The position numbers and the translations under genes were made by a program. The notes under the pieces are model-generated. The model was not told the origin of the DNA and searched no databases. It saw only the letters and a program-made list of their open reading frames with translations. Shown one piece after another: positions 62,862 to 64,000 of a stretch of DNA of 64,000 nucleotides; positions within the stretch are counted from its first letter, which is position 1, and the number at the start of each line of letters is the position of its first letter. Source of the stretch: Kribbella caucasensis (GTDB taxonomy: Bacteria; Actinomycetota; Actinomycetes; Propionibacteriales; Kribbellaceae); contig NZ_SNWQ01000004.1 of NCBI RefSeq assembly GCF_004361855.1, forward strand, positions 1 through 64,000. Direction: 5' to 3'.

Positions 62862-64000
62862 AGGTGTTCGTACCGCGGGACGCGGCGGCCCGGTCCGTCC
62901 GCGCCGATGAGGTCGCCGAGCGGATCGCTGCCGTAGCGGCCGGCGCCGATGTGGACGTGGTCCGCAACGGATCGCGGGGCATGCTCTGGCTGGAACCACT
63001 GGTCGAGGTGGAGACCGCCGAAGGACGGGTCGGGTACGGACCGGTCGCGCCCGAGGACATCGACGGACTGGTCGCCGCCGGGATGCTGACGGGTGGCGCC
63101 CGCAGTGAAGGCGCCTATCTCGGACTCGTCGACGAACTCCCGTGGATGAAACGCCAGCAGCGGTTGACGTTCGCTCGCGTCGGCGTCGTCGATCCTCGTT
63201 CGGCCGACGACTTCGCGCAGTACGAAGGAAACCAGGGACTGAAGCAGGCGCTGACCATGTCGCCGGCCGACGTGGTCGAGGAAGTCGTGAACTCCGGACT
63301 GCGGGGTCGCGGCGGCGCGGGGTTCCCGACCGGGATCAAGTGGCGCACGGTGCTCGGGGCCGAGTCGGACCTGAAGTTCGTTTGCTGCAACGCGGACGAG
63401 GGAGACTCGGGGACGTTCGCCGACCGGATGCTGATCGAGGGCGACCCGTTCGCGTTGATCGAGGGGATGACGATCGCGGCGTACGCCGTCGGCGCGACCG
63501 AAGGCTACGTGTACCTGCGGTCGGAGTACCCGGATGCGATCGAGACGCTGAACGCGGCGATCGTCACCGCCCGCGAGCGGGGCTGGCTTGGGCCGAACAT
63601 CCTCGGCTCGGAACTCAGCTTCGACCTGCATGTCCGGGTCGGCGCCGGCGCGTACATCTGCGGTGAAGAGACGAGCATGCTGGAGAGTCTCGAGGGTAAG
63701 CGTGGGATGGTCCGGGCGAAACCCCCGATCCCTGCCCTGGAAGGACTTTTCGGCCGCCCGACCGTGGTCAACAACGTGTTGTCGTTGGCAACGGTCCCGA
63801 CGATCCTGGCGAACGGCGCGGCGGCGTACGCGGCGTACGGGATGGGCCGTTCGCTCGGCACCAACGTGTTCCAGCTGGGCGGCAACGTCGCCCGCGGCGG
63901 GATCGTCGAGACCGCGTTCGGGATCACGCTCGGCGAGTTGGTGCAGGAGCTCGGTGGCGGTGCCGCGTCCGGCCGGCCGGTTCGCGCGGTCCAGGTCGGC
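62858..64000 (+). CDS. NuoF-like NADH/FMN subunit (formate dehydrogenase beta type), partial
   Basis: 381 codons to the window edge, no stop reached. The first about 90 residues (KVFVPRDAAARSVRADEVAERIAAV) form a ferredoxin-like domain that NuoF lacks but FdsB-type formate dehydrogenase subunits have. NuoF motifs follow: GRGGAGFPTGIKW near 150 for FMN, CNADEGDSGTFADR near 180 and YICGEETSMLESLEGKRG near 265 for NADH. The [4Fe-4S] cysteines expected later are beyond 64000. It would pass electrons from formate oxidation to NAD+. Confidence 0.92.
   Translation, partial: MKVFVPRDAAARSVRADEVAERIAAVAAGADVDVVRNGSRGMLWLEPLVEVETAEGRVGYGPVAPEDIDGLVAAGMLTGGARSEGAYLGLVDELPWMKRQQRLTFARVGVVDPRSADDFAQYEGNQGLKQALTMSPADVVEEVVNSGLRGRGGAGFPTGIKWRTVLGAESDLKFVCCNADEGDSGTFADRMLIEGDPFALIEGMTIAAYAVGATEGYVYLRSEYPDAIETLNAAIVTARERGWLGPNILGSELSFDLHVRVGAGAYICGEETSMLESLEGKRGMVRAKPPIPALEGLFGRPTVVNNVLSLATVPTILANGAAAYAAYGMGRSLGTNVFQLGGNVARGGIVETAFGITLGELVQELGGGAASGRPVRAVQVG

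Overview
The window is chromosomal DNA from a high-GC actinobacterium. The signs are GC-rich codons, frequent GTG starts, many ATGA/GTGA/TGATG start-stop overlaps, a DUF574-type methyltransferase, an NhaA-thioredoxin fusion and an actinobacterial-style c-di-AMP riboswitch. A Kribbella-like member of the Propionibacteriales is my guess, not something proven here.

Layout. (1) 1-5.9 kb, + strand: four consecutive tyrosine-recombinase genes from an integrative element. The first is cut before its catalytic end, the second is frameshifted, the third is intact and the fourth is cut. The fourth is joined to an AT-richer FAD oxidoreductase that has lost its N-terminus. (2) 6.1-21.5 kb, - strand: a catabolic cluster. 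It holds a ribose-type ABC transporter, a FadR-type regulator, an acylase/peptidase-like hydrolase, a phosphotriesterase-like lactonase (frameshifted), two aldolases, an M24 peptidase-like enzyme, a four-carbon acid sugar kinase, an SDR, RidA, a flavin amine oxidase and an acyl-CoA synthetase. Three copies of one dyad motif mark a probable local regulon. (3) 22.0-23.6 kb: thioredoxin reductase coupled to an FMN reductase. (4) 23.7-43.0 kb: a second catabolic cluster on both strands. It holds an acyl-CoA ligase, a fused biotin-dependent carboxylase, SDRs, an Asp/Glu-racemase-family protein, an alpha/beta hydrolase, a homogentisate-dioxygenase-like ring-cleavage enzyme, a class II aldolase, an aromatic-ring FAD hydroxylase, a second sugar-type ABC transporter and a thiolase. 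Its IclR regulator sits in the middle, and WTCTG-N5-CAGAW palindromes lie in nearly every divergent promoter region. (5) 43.0-45.2 kb: decay zone with an SDR pseudogene, a broken MarR gene and a tRNA 3'-end fragment. (6) 45.2-59.2 kb: mostly single genes, including a GH16 glucanase behind a c-di-AMP riboswitch, an aldo/keto reductase, small VOC/cupin/TPR proteins, a methyltransferase, rhodanese, NhaA-DsbA, a ROK regulator, a GNAT protein and a CGNR zinc-finger protein. (7) 59.5-62.3 kb: alr-ddl-vanX operon. (8) 62.3 kb to the end: NuoE/NuoF-like subunits, probably of an NAD-dependent formate dehydrogenase, the second cut by the window edge.

How the parts work together. Clusters 2 and 4 each contain uptake, activation, cleavage and regulation functions and look like self-contained catabolic units. 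Cluster 2 points to a sugar acid or sugar lactone, possibly joined by an ester or amide bond. Cluster 4 points to an aromatic acid, possibly through gentisate. These pathway assignments are inferences from family membership. The operator motifs are read directly from the sequence.
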